A DNA stretch of 64,000 bases from Histomonas meleagridis (GCA_020186115.1 WSYJ01000149.1:744001-808000); one strand, 5' to 3'; counted from the first letter of the stretch, positions 39,816 through 50,837 are shown. Program-made: numbers and translations. Notes: generated from the letters alone by a model not told the origin.

Positions 39816-40214
39816 TTTGATAAAGTGTAGGGCCAAACCTATTCAATTGCCCCCGGAAAAGTCCAAAAAGGGTAATCCAAGCATTCAATTTTCTGATAAA
39901 CCGGGCGATGACTATCGTTGTGGCCAGATCTTTTGGTATCTTTTTTTCGCATGATCTACCGAATTTAAAGTCAAAATTCTCGTTCATTTTTAGAATTTAA
40001 ATATATTATTGTGGGATAAATTAATGACTCTGTCTTTTTTCCTGAAAAATTTTTCAAATTTGATAATCCGCTTGATATTGAATCATAAATTTGGAATATT
40101 TATGATTTTGGATTTGATAGCAGAAAGAAGGTTAAGACAATGTTATAATTTATTTACATTATAATTTTTGTTTCGATTATCTCCAAAATTTTCTCGTTGA
40201 AGAAACGATAGGTG

Positions 40215-40222
40215 TCACTTTT
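40215..40222 (+). promoter_or_regulatory. Initiator element of the GRAM-like gene
   Basis: TCACTTTT with the presumed +1 A at 40217 leaves an 11-base leader before ATG 40228. Confidence 0.55.
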
Positions 40223-40227
40223 TTAAA

Positions 40228-41211
40228 ATGTCTTTTCCAGCTGACCAGTTCGAAAGTGATGAATTTGAAATTTTAATGGATGACACATTTCATGCTGTCG
40301 GAAAGGCTGGCCTCCAAATTCAACTTACGCCAACTTCATTATACCTTACAAATAAACATATTTTCTTAAAACCTCGAGTTGAGATTGAAATGATACGCCA
40401 AATATCAATAAAAGACATATCAAAGTTTAATAACACAATCATTAATGATTGCCCTACTCTCGATATAATTTGTGAAAAATCAGATCAAAGAATCTACATT
40501 TTTATACCTGATGAAAAACGCAAAGAAGTGTTTACTAATATTCTTAAAACCCTTCATTCTAAGGTCATCGAAAGCCAAGAAGCCTGCAATAAGTATGCTA
40601 TTCTTCTTCGCCATAAAATCCAAGAATTCCAATCACTACAAGACTTTTGTTCCAACGGCGACTATGATGAGCTATCCCAAATTGAACAACGTAACAAAGC
40701 CACTGTTAATATTGTCAAATATCATCTTCGTTTTCTGAATCTTTTTGATTTCCTAGCCGACCTTACAGAAGCCTCACCATTTCTACTATTTTCATTTTTA
40801 TTTTTTTCCATTGTTGTCCTATCTCTCATCTTTGAACATTACTCATTTGGAGGTTTTGTTTGCTGTGCGTTTTTACTACTTTTAATACGTAATGCCCTCT
40901 TTAAGCTAACAGATAATAGCCCAAAGCCTAAGGAAGAGGAGCATTTTGAAGGAATTGATGAGGAAATTCGTCCATTAATTGAATCAACTAAAAAATTCCA
41001 ACAATCAATCGATAAAAGACTTCGATGGAAAAACCCAACAGCTTCATTTGAAGTCGCATTGTTTGCATTTATATTGTTGTTGATGTTTATATTTTTGGAT
41101 CCTGTGTTTTTGTTGATAGTTTCGATATTTTTGTTAGCATTCTTCGAAAGATGGGACCCACTGAATATTGGATCACTTCCGAATATTTTATCTCGTTTAA
41201 TTTTTTGGTAA
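40228..41211 (+). CDS. GRAM/PH-like domain membrane protein
   Basis: A 327-residue protein. Residues 5-110 look like a GRAM domain (EILMDDTFHAVGKAG, TSLYLTNKHIFLKP, MIRQISIKDISKF, LDIICEKSDQRIYIFI). A helical linker leads to two hydrophobic hairpins (about 188-228 and 275-305) separated by a polar loop. The segment LRWKNPTASFEVALFAFILL resembles the membrane anchor of MCTP-type proteins (WRDPxAT motif). A peripheral lipid-sensing domain fixed to the ER by reticulon-like hairpins is the simplest reading. Function is inferred only. Confidence 0.65.
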   Translation: MSFPADQFESDEFEILMDDTFHAVGKAGLQIQLTPTSLYLTNKHIFLKPRVEIEMIRQISIKDISKFNNTIINDCPTLDIICEKSDQRIYIFIPDEKRKEVFTNILKTLHSKVIESQEACNKYAILLRHKIQEFQSLQDFCSNGDYDELSQIEQRNKATVNIVKYHLRFLNLFDFLADLTEASPFLLFSFLFFSIVVLSLIFEHYSFGGFVCCAFLLLLIRNALFKLTDNSPKPKEEEHFEGIDEEIRPLIESTKKFQQSIDKRLRWKNPTASFEVALFAFILLLMFIFLDPVFLLIVSIFLLAFFERWDPLNIGSLPNILSRLIFW

Positions 41212-41603
41212 TGAATAAAAATGTTATGTTGAGTAATTGTTATAAAGTTCACATTTTTCTGATTTTCTTCAGAATAATAAGTTTTTTTAAAAAATTCTTT
41301 CTTTGAGAAGGATAATGAATCTCGATTATCATGATATATAAAGCATTTTGGAGAAAGGAATCTTGAATTATAAAAATATTTTTATATACTTATAAATTTT
41401 GCAATCAATTAGTTTGGTGTTATTTAAATTAATTTATTTAAACAGGAAATACTTCTTCTTCAGGCGACCGTTTATTTCACAGCGTTCAAAGATTATTTTC
41501 ATAATTGGCCTTACCCAATTTGACAAGAAAAAAAATAATATTCACTTAAAAAGTGTATGTCAAAAGTTAACTTTTGTTTACGGCTCCAACGTTTGGGGGA
41601 ATT
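41212..41603. other. Intergenic, no gene seen
   Basis: AT-rich. A TTCACTTAAAA motif near 41541 resembles an initiator, but it lies 60 bases from the next ATG. Confidence 0.4.
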
Positions 41604-43067
41604 ATGAATACTTTACAATGTAAACTGATCATGCAGAAAAAATCATCCCTCAACAGGCCACAACCACCTGCTCCAATTACGCGTTACATTGCACCAGCAA
41701 GAAAGTCATCGTTATGTGGCACAAAAGAAAAGACAACAACTAAAAAAACTCAAATTCGAAGTTCTGCAAATTCTCTTATTCCACTTTCATCAACCAAAAA
41801 TTCCATTGCATTATCACAAAATACTTTCCCTATTCTTCGTGATCACGTCATACCCAAAATTACAAATCCTCCAATTACGCCACAAGAAGCCATTTCACAA
41901 TTTCCCGAATTTCTTACAAACTACGAGAAAGAGGAGATCCTTAACTATCCAGATATCTATTTTATAGGTGATCCACTTAAAAAAATTAAACCTAAAAAAT
42001 CAAGTACCAATCCAAATTATGGGTTTGATTATGCAACACATCATTACCGAGTCACAGTTAGTGACCACATTTGTTATCGTTATGAAATTAAATCAATTCT
42101 TGGTAAAGGAGCATTTGGTCAAGTCCTTAAATGTTTCGACCATAAAACGCAGGAAACTGTTGCCCTCAAAATCCTAATCAATACCGAACAAATGAAAACG
42201 CAAGGTAATTCAGAAATAAATATACTCAAAATACTTAATGAAAAGGATGTAAATGGAAATAGTCACATCCTCAAAATATTCGATTCGTTCGAGTTCAGAA
42301 GTCACATTTGTTTTTCGTTCGAACTTCTTGGACAAAATCTATATGACTATTGTAAGACGAACTCGTTTAAGCCATGGTCAATTCGGCAGATCAGAACTGT
42401 TATGAGGCAAGTGTTTATTGCTTTGGCTTATACCCATGCAAGTGGATTTGTACATTGTGATATCAAACCAGAAAATATCCTTTTCTTACCCAATTCTACA
42501 ACAAAGATTCGACTGATAGATTATGGTACTGCGTGTAAAATTGGTGAACCTCATTTTAATTATATTCAAAGCCGATATTATCGAGCACCAGAAGTTATAT
42601 TGGGGTTACAATTCGGCCCCCCAATTGATATATGGAGCGTAGGGTGTATGATAGCAGAGCTTGTAAAAGGTACACCAATGTTCCAAGGTGAAAATGAGGT
42701 TCATCAATTACAATTACATATGACAGTACTTGGTATGCCACCTTTACATATGATAACTAAGTCCCCCAGGAAGCAAATGTTTTTTGATGAAAATAATAAG
42801 CCTTTAAGAGGAACTGGACATTCTTTTAAAGTTGGCGGATCAACAATTTCAAAGTCAACGACAATAACCGACAAAAAACTGCTCGATTTGTTAAAGGGGT
42901 GCCTCGAGTGGGACCCGAATAAACGGTTGACCGCTGAACAAGCTTTACATCATCCATTCTTTCAAGAATGCGAAAATGTCGTAAAGGCGGAAGAAATAAA
43001 AAGGTCACAGACACCAACAAATACTGGAAGAAAAACAACTTCTTCAAAACCGGTTTCGAAAAAATAA
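41604..43067 (+). CDS. DYRK-family protein kinase
   Basis: 487 residues from ATG 41604 (the open frame upstream lacks ATG). A disordered N-terminus precedes the DYRK-homology box (about 140-165, HHYRVTVSDHICYRYEIKSI). The kinase domain has LGKGAFGQV (166-174), VALKI (K189), HCDIKPEN (284-291) and the activation segment YIQSRYYRAPE (320-330), whose second tyrosine is the autophosphorylation site of DYRKs. The metal-binding motif is DYG (306-308) in place of the family's DFG. An insert follows HMTVLGMPP, and the C-terminus is basic. DYRK2/Pom1-type kinases regulate growth and polarity. The downstream gene starts 52 bp later on the same strand. Confidence 0.9.
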   Translation: MNTLQCKLIMQKKSSLNRPQPPAPITRYIAPARKSSLCGTKEKTTTKKTQIRSSANSLIPLSSTKNSIALSQNTFPILRDHVIPKITNPPITPQEAISQFPEFLTNYEKEEILNYPDIYFIGDPLKKIKPKKSSTNPNYGFDYATHHYRVTVSDHICYRYEIKSILGKGAFGQVLKCFDHKTQETVALKILINTEQMKTQGNSEINILKILNEKDVNGNSHILKIFDSFEFRSHICFSFELLGQNLYDYCKTNSFKPWSIRQIRTVMRQVFIALAYTHASGFVHCDIKPENILFLPNSTTKIRLIDYGTACKIGEPHFNYIQSRYYRAPEVILGLQFGPPIDIWSVGCMIAELVKGTPMFQGENEVHQLQLHMTVLGMPPLHMITKSPRKQMFFDENNKPLRGTGHSFKVGGSTISKSTTITDKKLLDLLKGCLEWDPNKRLTAEQALHHPFFQECENVVKAEEIKRSQTPTNTGRKTTSSKPVSKK

Positions 43068-43119
43068 AAATGTTTTGTCAAACAAAGATAGTCAATTTGT
43101 TGTACGTTTATTGGAAAAG

Positions 43120-46100
43120 ATGGAAGAAGAAGACTTATTACAGTCAACTTCTTCGTATTCAGGTGATGAAAAAAGTACTTTTGCTGAAGATGCTTTAAAA
43201 CAAATCGGGAAGTCATTACAACAAGATGATCAAAAATCTGAACTTGATTCTTCTTTAATTTCGAATTCAAATATGACTGGAATCAATATATACCCAACAG
43301 AAATTAGATTTCCGACGACGTTTCCAAATATGGTATCATTACAAAATATATTAATAACAAATAAATCTTTATCAGACGAAAAATTTTCTATTTTTATAAA
43401 AGGAGATGAGAATTTTGATGCAAATGGAATAAGCGAAATAAGAGTTGAGTCAGGTACAGCTAATTCTATTTTAATTAAATTTCATCCAATAGATCCTATT
43501 TTGTATCAAGCATCAGTTCAAATTGAAGGTAGAATCTCTTTTAGTGTTCCTCTTATTGGTCATTGTATTCCTTCACCTTTAAATTTTCCATCTATTGATT
43601 CTAATTTTTGGCATTTTCCTAAATCTTCCACATGTAAAAAAATTCCCTTTGAAAACAATTCATATTCATTACCCATTGACATTAAAGTTTCATCAAATTC
43701 ACCAGCAATTACAATAACTCCACTTTTTCTTCATCTTGATCCAAATACAAAAGGCACAATTCAGCTTAATTTCAATCCCCAAACTCATAATTTCCAAACT
43801 GATCCCAGTATTCGAATCACATGCGAAATCACTGGTGATGATATCACAATTCCATTTACAATAATTGGCTCTAAATCCACAAAAGTTGTTGACTTTGGAT
43901 CAATAACATCAGGATCAATCATATCCAAGCGAATTATTTTAGAATCTCCACAACCGATTCCAGATGCATTGTGGCCCTTTTCAATTGTCAACTCAGACCC
44001 AAGTAAATTTGAATCGAAAGAATTTGTATTCACGATTTCACCAAAAGCGCCACCAGCAACATATCGTTCAACTTTACATTTTCTTGGATTTGACATTGAA
44101 CTTATTGCAAATGTTTGTAAATCTCCTTATGATGTTATCTTTCCATTTGATTTCCCTAAATCTCCTTTAGCAATACGAAACAACGCAAACACTAAAATAA
44201 GTTTAAGTTTTTCATTTCCATTAAAATATATAATTAAAAAACGCGAAATTGAAATTGAACCAAATAAAACATTTCTATTGAATGTAAAAGAAAATGAAAC
44301 TTATTTAAATAATAATCCAAATAAAACGGAATTTTTATCTGTGTTATGGAAAAATGGAAATGGAAAACTTGTTGTTGATCATATTAAAATTCCGATAAAA
44401 GAAAAAATCGAGAAAAATATTACTGAATTCCAAATCGACGAAAATTTACTATTAAATTCCGAATCAAGTTCATCAGAAGAATTAAAAACTCAAAGTAATA
44501 TATCATTAATTCAAACGACAAACGAAAATATATTATTCTCTCCAATAAGTAAGAAAAAAAGTTATAATGAAGAAACAGAAAATTTATCACTTTCCGATTT
44601 AAATTTAACAAAAAATATAAATATTTCATTTATACCATTTTTCGCAGTTAATTCATTTCCAACAACTTTTTGTCTTCCATTTGAATCAACAAAAAATTTT
44701 GAAATTATTTCACCTGATTATATTAAAATTAATAAAAACATAAAAAATTTTGTAATCGAATATCAAAATATAAATGAAATGGAATCTTCTGATTGTTTAA
44801 AAGTCGTTTCTAATAATGAAATACTTTTTGAAATTCCAATTTTTTGTTATAATTATGAATCTAAACTTGAGTTTTCTAAATTAATTCATTGTGATAATAA
44901 TAATAATTCTGCTGAAATGATTGTAACTAATAAAGGAAAACGAATTGGTTTTGTGACTTTTATATTAAATAATAATGAAAATGTTATAATTAATCCTTTT
45001 TCGAAGTTAATTAAACCTAAAGAATCACAAAAATTTATTTTTCATTTCGATAAAAATTTAATTCCTGATGAGACTAATGTATCTATAGTTACTGGGGATG
45101 AAATAATTAGAGAAATTAGAGCTGAAATCGATAAAAATGAAATTTGTTATAAAAACTTTTTACAGTTTAATAAAGAAAATGAAATAATTTCCTTTAAGCA
45201 ATTTTTTAATAAAATTTCTACTGTTGAACTTTTAAATGAAACTCAAAAACATATTTTTATTAATAAATTAAGTTTCATTTCTAATTCTCAAATTACTTTT
45301 CATCCGTCAACATTAGAATTTGATAAATTGAATTCTTTTCGAACATTAGAAATTGAAAATTGTGGTTTAACGAATATAGAATTAAAATTTAATTATCAAA
45401 AAGAAATTATTTCCATTTCGTCTAAAAATTTAATAATTCCATCAAAATCAACAAAACAAATATCAATTTATTTACTTAAAGAAGCACAAACAAATTTAAT
45501 AATCAAATATAAAAATGAAAAATTTATATTTCCAATAAAATATACGAAATATTCTCTAAATAAGGAAAATAATATTGATATCGATTCTAAAAAAATTATT
45601 TTCGGTAATATCGAAATAGGTAAACAATCTAAAAAAATATTAAAACTAAAAAATAATTCATCTTTTGTTCAAAATGTTTATTTTAAATTTGTTGGATCGA
45701 ATGTTTTCTTTTGTTTAAAGCATATACAGATAAATCCGAATGAGACAATTGAACATGAAATTGTTTTTATACCAAAAGAAATTCAAAAGTTTAAAGGTAA
45801 TCTATTTGTTTATGGAAAAAAATTAAATTACGTTATTGATCTCGTCGGAATAGGTACTAAAAAACTTAATAAAATCTTCTTTCCAACATCTAAAGTTGGA
45901 AGAATTAAAAGAATTCAAGTAAAAGTAGCAAATTATAGCGATGATCAAATTAATATGGAAGCTAATACAAATGCTCCTTTTTTCACACCGATTTCTCATT
46001 TTACTGTTGATCCAAAGTGTTATGTGTTACTTCCCGTTCATTTTGTTCCTTTAAAAAAAGGAAAGTTTATGGATAATTTGGTGATATCTTCGAAAAATGG

Positions 46101-46140
46101 TCAAGAAAGCGTAATTGAATTGATTGGTTCTTGTGAATAA
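43120..46140 (+). CDS. Large ASH/MSP-domain protein (SPD-2/CEP192/Hydin-type)
   Basis: 1006 residues from ATG 43120. An in-frame stretch back to 43075 has only a TTG start. After an acidic N-terminus (MEEEDLLQS), the protein is a string of immunoglobulin-like beta domains with ASH character, e.g. INIYPTEIRFPTTFP, KVVDFGSITSGSIISKRI, and near the C-terminus KIIFGNIEIGKQSKKILKL, NPNETIEHEIVFIP, KIFFPTSKVGRIKRIQ. The pattern FGxxxxGxxxxxxLxLxNxS is typical of ASPM/SPD-2/Hydin domains, found in centrosomal, basal-body and axonemal proteins. A basal-body or spindle role is likely. The middle third is very Asn/Ile/Lys-rich. Confidence 0.7.
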   Translation: MEEEDLLQSTSSYSGDEKSTFAEDALKQIGKSLQQDDQKSELDSSLISNSNMTGINIYPTEIRFPTTFPNMVSLQNILITNKSLSDEKFSIFIKGDENFDANGISEIRVESGTANSILIKFHPIDPILYQASVQIEGRISFSVPLIGHCIPSPLNFPSIDSNFWHFPKSSTCKKIPFENNSYSLPIDIKVSSNSPAITITPLFLHLDPNTKGTIQLNFNPQTHNFQTDPSIRITCEITGDDITIPFTIIGSKSTKVVDFGSITSGSIISKRIILESPQPIPDALWPFSIVNSDPSKFESKEFVFTISPKAPPATYRSTLHFLGFDIELIANVCKSPYDVIFPFDFPKSPLAIRNNANTKISLSFSFPLKYIIKKREIEIEPNKTFLLNVKENETYLNNNPNKTEFLSVLWKNGNGKLVVDHIKIPIKEKIEKNITEFQIDENLLLNSESSSSEELKTQSNISLIQTTNENILFSPISKKKSYNEETENLSLSDLNLTKNINISFIPFFAVNSFPTTFCLPFESTKNFEIISPDYIKINKNIKNFVIEYQNINEMESSDCLKVVSNNEILFEIPIFCYNYESKLEFSKLIHCDNNNNSAEMIVTNKGKRIGFVTFILNNNENVIINPFSKLIKPKESQKFIFHFDKNLIPDETNVSIVTGDEIIREIRAEIDKNEICYKNFLQFNKENEIISFKQFFNKISTVELLNETQKHIFINKLSFISNSQITFHPSTLEFDKLNSFRTLEIENCGLTNIELKFNYQKEIISISSKNLIIPSKSTKQISIYLLKEAQTNLIIKYKNEKFIFPIKYTKYSLNKENNIDIDSKKIIFGNIEIGKQSKKILKLKNNSSFVQNVYFKFVGSNVFFCLKHIQINPNETIEHEIVFIPKEIQKFKGNLFVYGKKLNYVIDLVGIGTKKLNKIFFPTSKVGRIKRIQVKVANYSDDQINMEANTNAPFFTPISHFTVDPKCYVLLPVHFVPLKKGKFMDNLVISSKNGQESVIELIGSCE

Positions 46141-46274
46141 ATTGTTTATACTTTCAGATTCTTTATATAATTTTTGTTCTTATTTGACACAAAATAAAAA
46201 GTGGGAAATTGAGGATTTGTTTATTTAATTTATTATTTTGGTCCTTTCAACAAAAATTTATTAAATATACAAAT

Positions 46275-48860
46275 CTATATATTTCTTATTAATGATCGAA
46301 TTTTATTATAAATGTATTTCCATGAATCTATTGGAGTCCCCCATCGAAGTTTATTTTCTATGGATTTTTTAACTTTTGATTTATTTGATACTTGTTCAGT
46401 AAGAATTGGAATGTTTTTTAATGATTCATTATTCAATGATATATTTAGATATTTAAATTTTAATAAAATTTTATTTTCATTATTATTGAATATCATGAAA
46501 TATGGATAAAGATTATCTTGATCAAGTTTGAATATATATGTATTGTTTTGATTGAATATTTTCTCTCCTATGTCATATTCACTAAATGTTCTATCATTAT
46601 TTTTCGATTTCCAAATACTTGAAAAATTATCTAATCTATTGGAAGTAATTTGAATACCTCCATAAGTATTATTGTCTGGTTTTGCATAAAAATAAGCAAT
46701 TTCAAATTCCTTAAATAAGTATTTATTTTTTTTACGCTTTTTAATTTTATAGATTGGTGTTTGACATAGATTTCCATTATGTAGTTCGTCACATTCTAAT
46801 ATACCATTTTTACATTCTCCTTTCTTATTGAATATGCATATGTCATCTTCTGAAAAGATTAAAAATTCTGGATTCGTTGTTGTGTCTTCATGGGAGAATG
46901 GTCCTGTTGCAACAATAGAAACTTTTGCATGATCACAATTCTTATTGCTAAAAATATGTATTGTATATTCCCCAATTTCTAATTCTTTTTCATAAATTAT
47001 TATTTTTTCATTGGTTGATAAATGCTCCTCTTGTTTTTTTCTTTTGTGATTCCCTAAAAAAGCTTTACCAGATTTTGAAACTACAACTAAATCTAAGTCA
47101 TTATGTATTGGTATTAATGAATCAATTGAGGTGGCTATATCAAGATAAGATATTGTAATTCTTAAAGGTGAAATTTTACTATTGATTTTGATTTTGGTTG
47201 AATAATGTTTTCGACCAGTTATCTCAAATGTTTTACTTACTCTTAATCCAAATTCACATTTACTATCAAGAGGTAATAATGTAGAAAGATCTACTAATCC
47301 ATGACCAAAATAATTATTTGGAATTCTGCTATTATATACATTAACTGCTGAATTAATTAAACATGCTCGAAGTAATGTTGAATCTGGATTAATTTTTGTT
47401 TTCAAGTATCTTCCTTCTGTAAAATATTCTCTTACAAGGGCAGCAGCTCCAGAAACTAATGGTGTTGAAACTGATGTTCCTTCAACATAAAACTTTTTAT
47501 TTTTGTTGCTTTTTTCAAATGAATCAATTACTACATTTCCTGAAGCTATAACATCCGGTTTTTGAACTCCTTTAGTAGTTGGTCCGATTGCTGAATAATC
47601 TGCATGATGAAATCTAATTCTATTTTGATCAAATTTATATTTGATATTCAAAATTGTTATGTTTTTTCTAACATGTTGTGCAATATTAGAGTTATTGCAA
47701 TAAATAACACAATAACCTGATTGATTAATATGGTTATTAATAATATTTCTTTTTTTAGAATTAACATTATAGATAATTATAATTATTTTATTGTTTCTTA
47801 AATTTTTGATCATTTTTATATATTTGCTATTTTTGCCATCTATTAAAATTGCAATGCTTTTTCGAGGAGGAATATTATCTGATATATTATATAAAGTGAA
47901 AGTTTCATTATATAAAATATTTTCGTGATCAAGATTTCTTAAATATTTATGAGCATAGAAAACAGTTCCATCTTCTGTTTCCATTTTTAAAATTATATAA
48001 TAAAATAATTTAATATTATCAACTGAACCGACTGTAAGAACATTACTACAAGTGGCTGGTGATTCAATTGAAAAATTATTACCAAAATTTCCTGCACAAA
48101 ATATAAACAAAACAGAAGAAATATTATATGCAATTTTTTGATAGTGATAATCCAGAATTTTATCTAAACCATTAGCAGTCCAACTATTTGAAACAATATA
48201 TGCGCCAATTTTTCTTAATTTTTGCATCATTTCTTCTAGTTTATATGGAAACTTATTACATGTGGATAAATCACCCATAAAAGCAATTTTGGCATTTGGT
48301 ACAATACTTTTGAATTGGTTAGTAGAATTATTATTTAATTTACCAGCAAGAATACTTGCAATTTGTGTTCCATGTATTTTATTTATAATTTTTTTCTTTA
48401 GTGTGTTTAAATCAGTTGATTTAACACCATTAATACAATGTTCAGGGTTATAATATACAAATTTCCTGTGATTTGTGATAATTTTATTAAACATAAGATT
48501 GAAAGACGTAATTTGGGGGTCATTGAATAATGGGTGATCCCAATCAATTGGGTTATCAACAATAGCTATGATTTGGTTCATACCAGTAAGGTTAAACAGT
48601 TCTAAATTATTTTCAATCATTGTGTCAGCTGAAGTCTTATGATTAAAAAATGTTGAATTTCCATTTTTTTGGAAGCTACTAATGAAATAAGCTTTGGGTT
48701 TCATATTAATCTGAAAAGAAATATTTTCTTCCTTGATTTTACTATTCCCCTGTTTATTATTATGTGGAATAAAGTTAGTTGAAGGATCAAATATTGAAAT
48801 TAGAGGATTGTTTTTTGACCAAAGTGATAATTCAAGTGAAAGAAATATAAAGAAGAACAT
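46275..48860 (-). CDS. Subtilisin-like serine protease (S8), secreted
   Basis: An 861-residue protein with a signal peptide (MFFFIFLSLELSLWS) and a short propeptide. Catalytic Asp is D102 in IAIVDNPIDWDHP (the usual DTG/DSG is DNP), His H163 in HGTQIAS, oxyanion Asn N258 in CAGNFG and Ser S463 in GTSVSTPLVSGAAAL, so all four key residues are present. An insertion of about 130 residues between Asn and Ser (282-410) could be a PA-like domain. A beta-sandwich region (540-680), a Cys-rich EGF-like segment (CNKKGEC-type, ECDELHNGNLC) and a C-terminal beta region follow. No transmembrane helix is seen at the end. Trichomonad subtilases act at the cell surface or are secreted. Confidence 0.9.
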   Translation of the reverse strand: MFFFIFLSLELSLWSKNNPLISIFDPSTNFIPHNNKQGNSKIKEENISFQINMKPKAYFISSFQKNGNSTFFNHKTSADTMIENNLELFNLTGMNQIIAIVDNPIDWDHPLFNDPQITSFNLMFNKIITNHRKFVYYNPEHCINGVKSTDLNTLKKKIINKIHGTQIASILAGKLNNNSTNQFKSIVPNAKIAFMGDLSTCNKFPYKLEEMMQKLRKIGAYIVSNSWTANGLDKILDYHYQKIAYNISSVLFIFCAGNFGNNFSIESPATCSNVLTVGSVDNIKLFYYIILKMETEDGTVFYAHKYLRNLDHENILYNETFTLYNISDNIPPRKSIAILIDGKNSKYIKMIKNLRNNKIIIIIYNVNSKKRNIINNHINQSGYCVIYCNNSNIAQHVRKNITILNIKYKFDQNRIRFHHADYSAIGPTTKGVQKPDVIASGNVVIDSFEKSNKNKKFYVEGTSVSTPLVSGAAALVREYFTEGRYLKTKINPDSTLLRACLINSAVNVYNSRIPNNYFGHGLVDLSTLLPLDSKCEFGLRVSKTFEITGRKHYSTKIKINSKISPLRITISYLDIATSIDSLIPIHNDLDLVVVSKSGKAFLGNHKRKKQEEHLSTNEKIIIYEKELEIGEYTIHIFSNKNCDHAKVSIVATGPFSHEDTTTNPEFLIFSEDDICIFNKKGECKNGILECDELHNGNLCQTPIYKIKKRKKNKYLFKEFEIAYFYAKPDNNTYGGIQITSNRLDNFSSIWKSKNNDRTFSEYDIGEKIFNQNNTYIFKLDQDNLYPYFMIFNNNENKILLKFKYLNISLNNESLKNIPILTEQVSNKSKVKKSIENKLRWGTPIDSWKYIYNKIRSLIRNI

Positions 48861-49484
48861 TTATATTTTTTAAATGATTTCTTTATGACATAAATTTATA
48901 GAATTATTCCAAACTTTCCGAGATTCTTTCAAAAATTATAAAATAAATGCAATTTATTAGCTTCAAAAACTTTTTAATCTATGTAAAAATAAAATTTTTT
49001 TTTTTTTGAAATAAAAATGTTAAATACTTCATTTATGAAATTATTAAGTTTCGCTATAAAAATATATACAAATAATAAAATACTTTAATGAATTGAATAA
49101 AACATATAAAATATGATTTTATAATAATGAAAATTCATGAAACTTAAATCCTTTATATGACTCACCATATGAAAGTTGTAACATTCAAAAATTATGTTTT
49201 TCTTGAAATTATTCTGACTTATAGAAAAATACATTATTGCAAATGAAACTCTGGAAATTTTTCATTGTAAAACATTACAAGTTGGCGAGGACCCCAAAAT
49301 TAATTTCCCAAAGATATCATCTCACTTTTGATTTGTAAACTTGACAATATTGAAATATCGGCATTTTTTGATTTGAGAGGATGACTTCACAAAAGTAAAT
49401 GGAAAAATTGCAAAAACAATTTATTCGAACACGATCAAAAAAACAGAATAAAATTTAGTGGTTACACATATTTATTACATTTTC
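48861..49484. other. Intergenic, no gene seen
   Basis: AT-rich upstream region of the subtilisin gene and downstream region of the next gene. Homopolymer runs only; no ORF, tRNA or repeat noticed. Confidence 0.5.
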
Positions 49485-50837
49485 TTATAATTGGTTTGCT
49501 TCTTTTATAAAGCGCAACAAGAACCGTGTTGGGGAATCAGCATATTTGAACAATTCCTTTGGGGAATACTCAAATCCTTTCCACGAGTGAACAAACTGGA
49601 AAACTATTTCGATGCCGGGAATGCTTGACTCAATTAGGAGCAACTTCCATAAGAACTCAGCTCCCATGAATACGATTCGATGATTAATGTTTAGGTTCAA
49701 CTTTTCCGCCATAAAGCCCGCAAACCTCAGGTAGATGTTGTGGAATTCTTCTGCAATATCACATGGATTTGTAAAGAAGATACAATGAAATAACATACTT
49801 GGCGTTGGAATTAGTAAATTTGATGATTGGAAAAACTCGGATATGGATGAGTATTCGGATAGAATATGAGCTATTTCTCGAGGTGGATGAAGTTGTTCCC
49901 AAGTTTTGGTTTTATACGAATCAAGAAGAATTGTCAGCTTATCGTCGACTTTTTGAAAGCTTTTATCAAATGTCATTTCTTTGTCAAGCCAATACCTCAG
50001 ACAAAGTGAGCCAAGGATAGATATGTGGATGGGATCAGTAACGCCAACCTTCTCTTTAATCAATTCAACACTTTTGATTATTCTATCCTTGAGTTTATAA
50101 TCAAATATATTTTTTACCCTTAAAGGTGAGTAACGACAACGAATGAAATCTAAAAACAAAGAGTACTCTTCGCTTTCTTTTAAGTAGTTTGTGTTGGGAT
50201 AAATACATTTAGTAAGTAATTGAAGACACGTTTTACATGATTCATTTGCTGTCGCTTCATCTGAAAGATAATGAGGTAAAAGCTTCATTGCTACGCATGT
50301 GTCATTTATATAAAATTTAATTGCTCTAACTCTGTATTGATATTTGTAATACGATATTTTTGATAAACCATTGATATTTTTTGTACAAAAATCAATGTAC
50401 CTGGGGTGCTGAAGTAATTCCTCCGATATTGATTTTAGTTTATTTAGTATTTCAAGGGAATGTGAAAATTTTTCAATAAAGTATTTTTGGAGTTTAATAC
50501 TATACTTGACTTTTTTTGGTTTAAGAAGTACTTGTAACCTCCAAAAATTTTGGTTTATGTGATTCTTTGTTAATTTTGTTACTTTTAAGTTTTGACTTTG
50601 ATAGTATTTAAGAGCTTCCTCAGACTCGTTTTTTAAGTTTTCCATATTTTTTATAGCCTTTATAAGCTTTTTTCTCATTTTTTTGAAATGTGGTACAAGT
50701 TGAGTTAATGCAAATAATTTGTTTTCATATCCAATATTTGGAATAGGAACAAGAAAGCATTCATATCCATCAAAAAGCAGTTCTTCTGGGAGAGGTTCGT
50801 TTGTGTATTCAGGTTCGAATTTGTGTTCCTTTGACAT
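49485..50837 (-). CDS. Conserved-looking helical protein, family not recognised
   Basis: A 450-residue protein without signal peptide or membrane helix. The N-terminus (LPEELLFDGYECFLVPIPN) is followed by a coiled-coil (VPHFKKMRKKLIKAIKNME, about 48-75) and then alpha-helical sequence throughout, with a conserved-looking block DPIHISILGSLCLRYWLDK and a C-terminus HRIVFMGAEFLWKLLLIESS. An all-helical C-terminal domain of this length could be VPS9- or RasGAP-like, but I see no diagnostic residues. It is divergent from the gene at 50932 (94 bp apart). Confidence 0.6.
   Translation of the reverse strand: MSKEHKFEPEYTNEPLPEELLFDGYECFLVPIPNIGYENKLFALTQLVPHFKKMRKKLIKAIKNMENLKNESEEALKYYQSQNLKVTKLTKNHINQNFWRLQVLLKPKKVKYSIKLQKYFIEKFSHSLEILNKLKSISEELLQHPRYIDFCTKNINGLSKISYYKYQYRVRAIKFYINDTCVAMKLLPHYLSDEATANESCKTCLQLLTKCIYPNTNYLKESEEYSLFLDFIRCRYSPLRVKNIFDYKLKDRIIKSVELIKEKVGVTDPIHISILGSLCLRYWLDKEMTFDKSFQKVDDKLTILLDSYKTKTWEQLHPPREIAHILSEYSSISEFFQSSNLLIPTPSMLFHCIFFTNPCDIAEEFHNIYLRFAGFMAEKLNLNINHRIVFMGAEFLWKLLLIESSIPGIEIVFQFVHSWKGFEYSPKELFKYADSPTRFLLRFIKEANQL

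Noticed and set aside
43075-43119. Upstream extension of the ASH-domain protein
   Set aside because: It depends on a TTG start; ATG 43120 is preferred.
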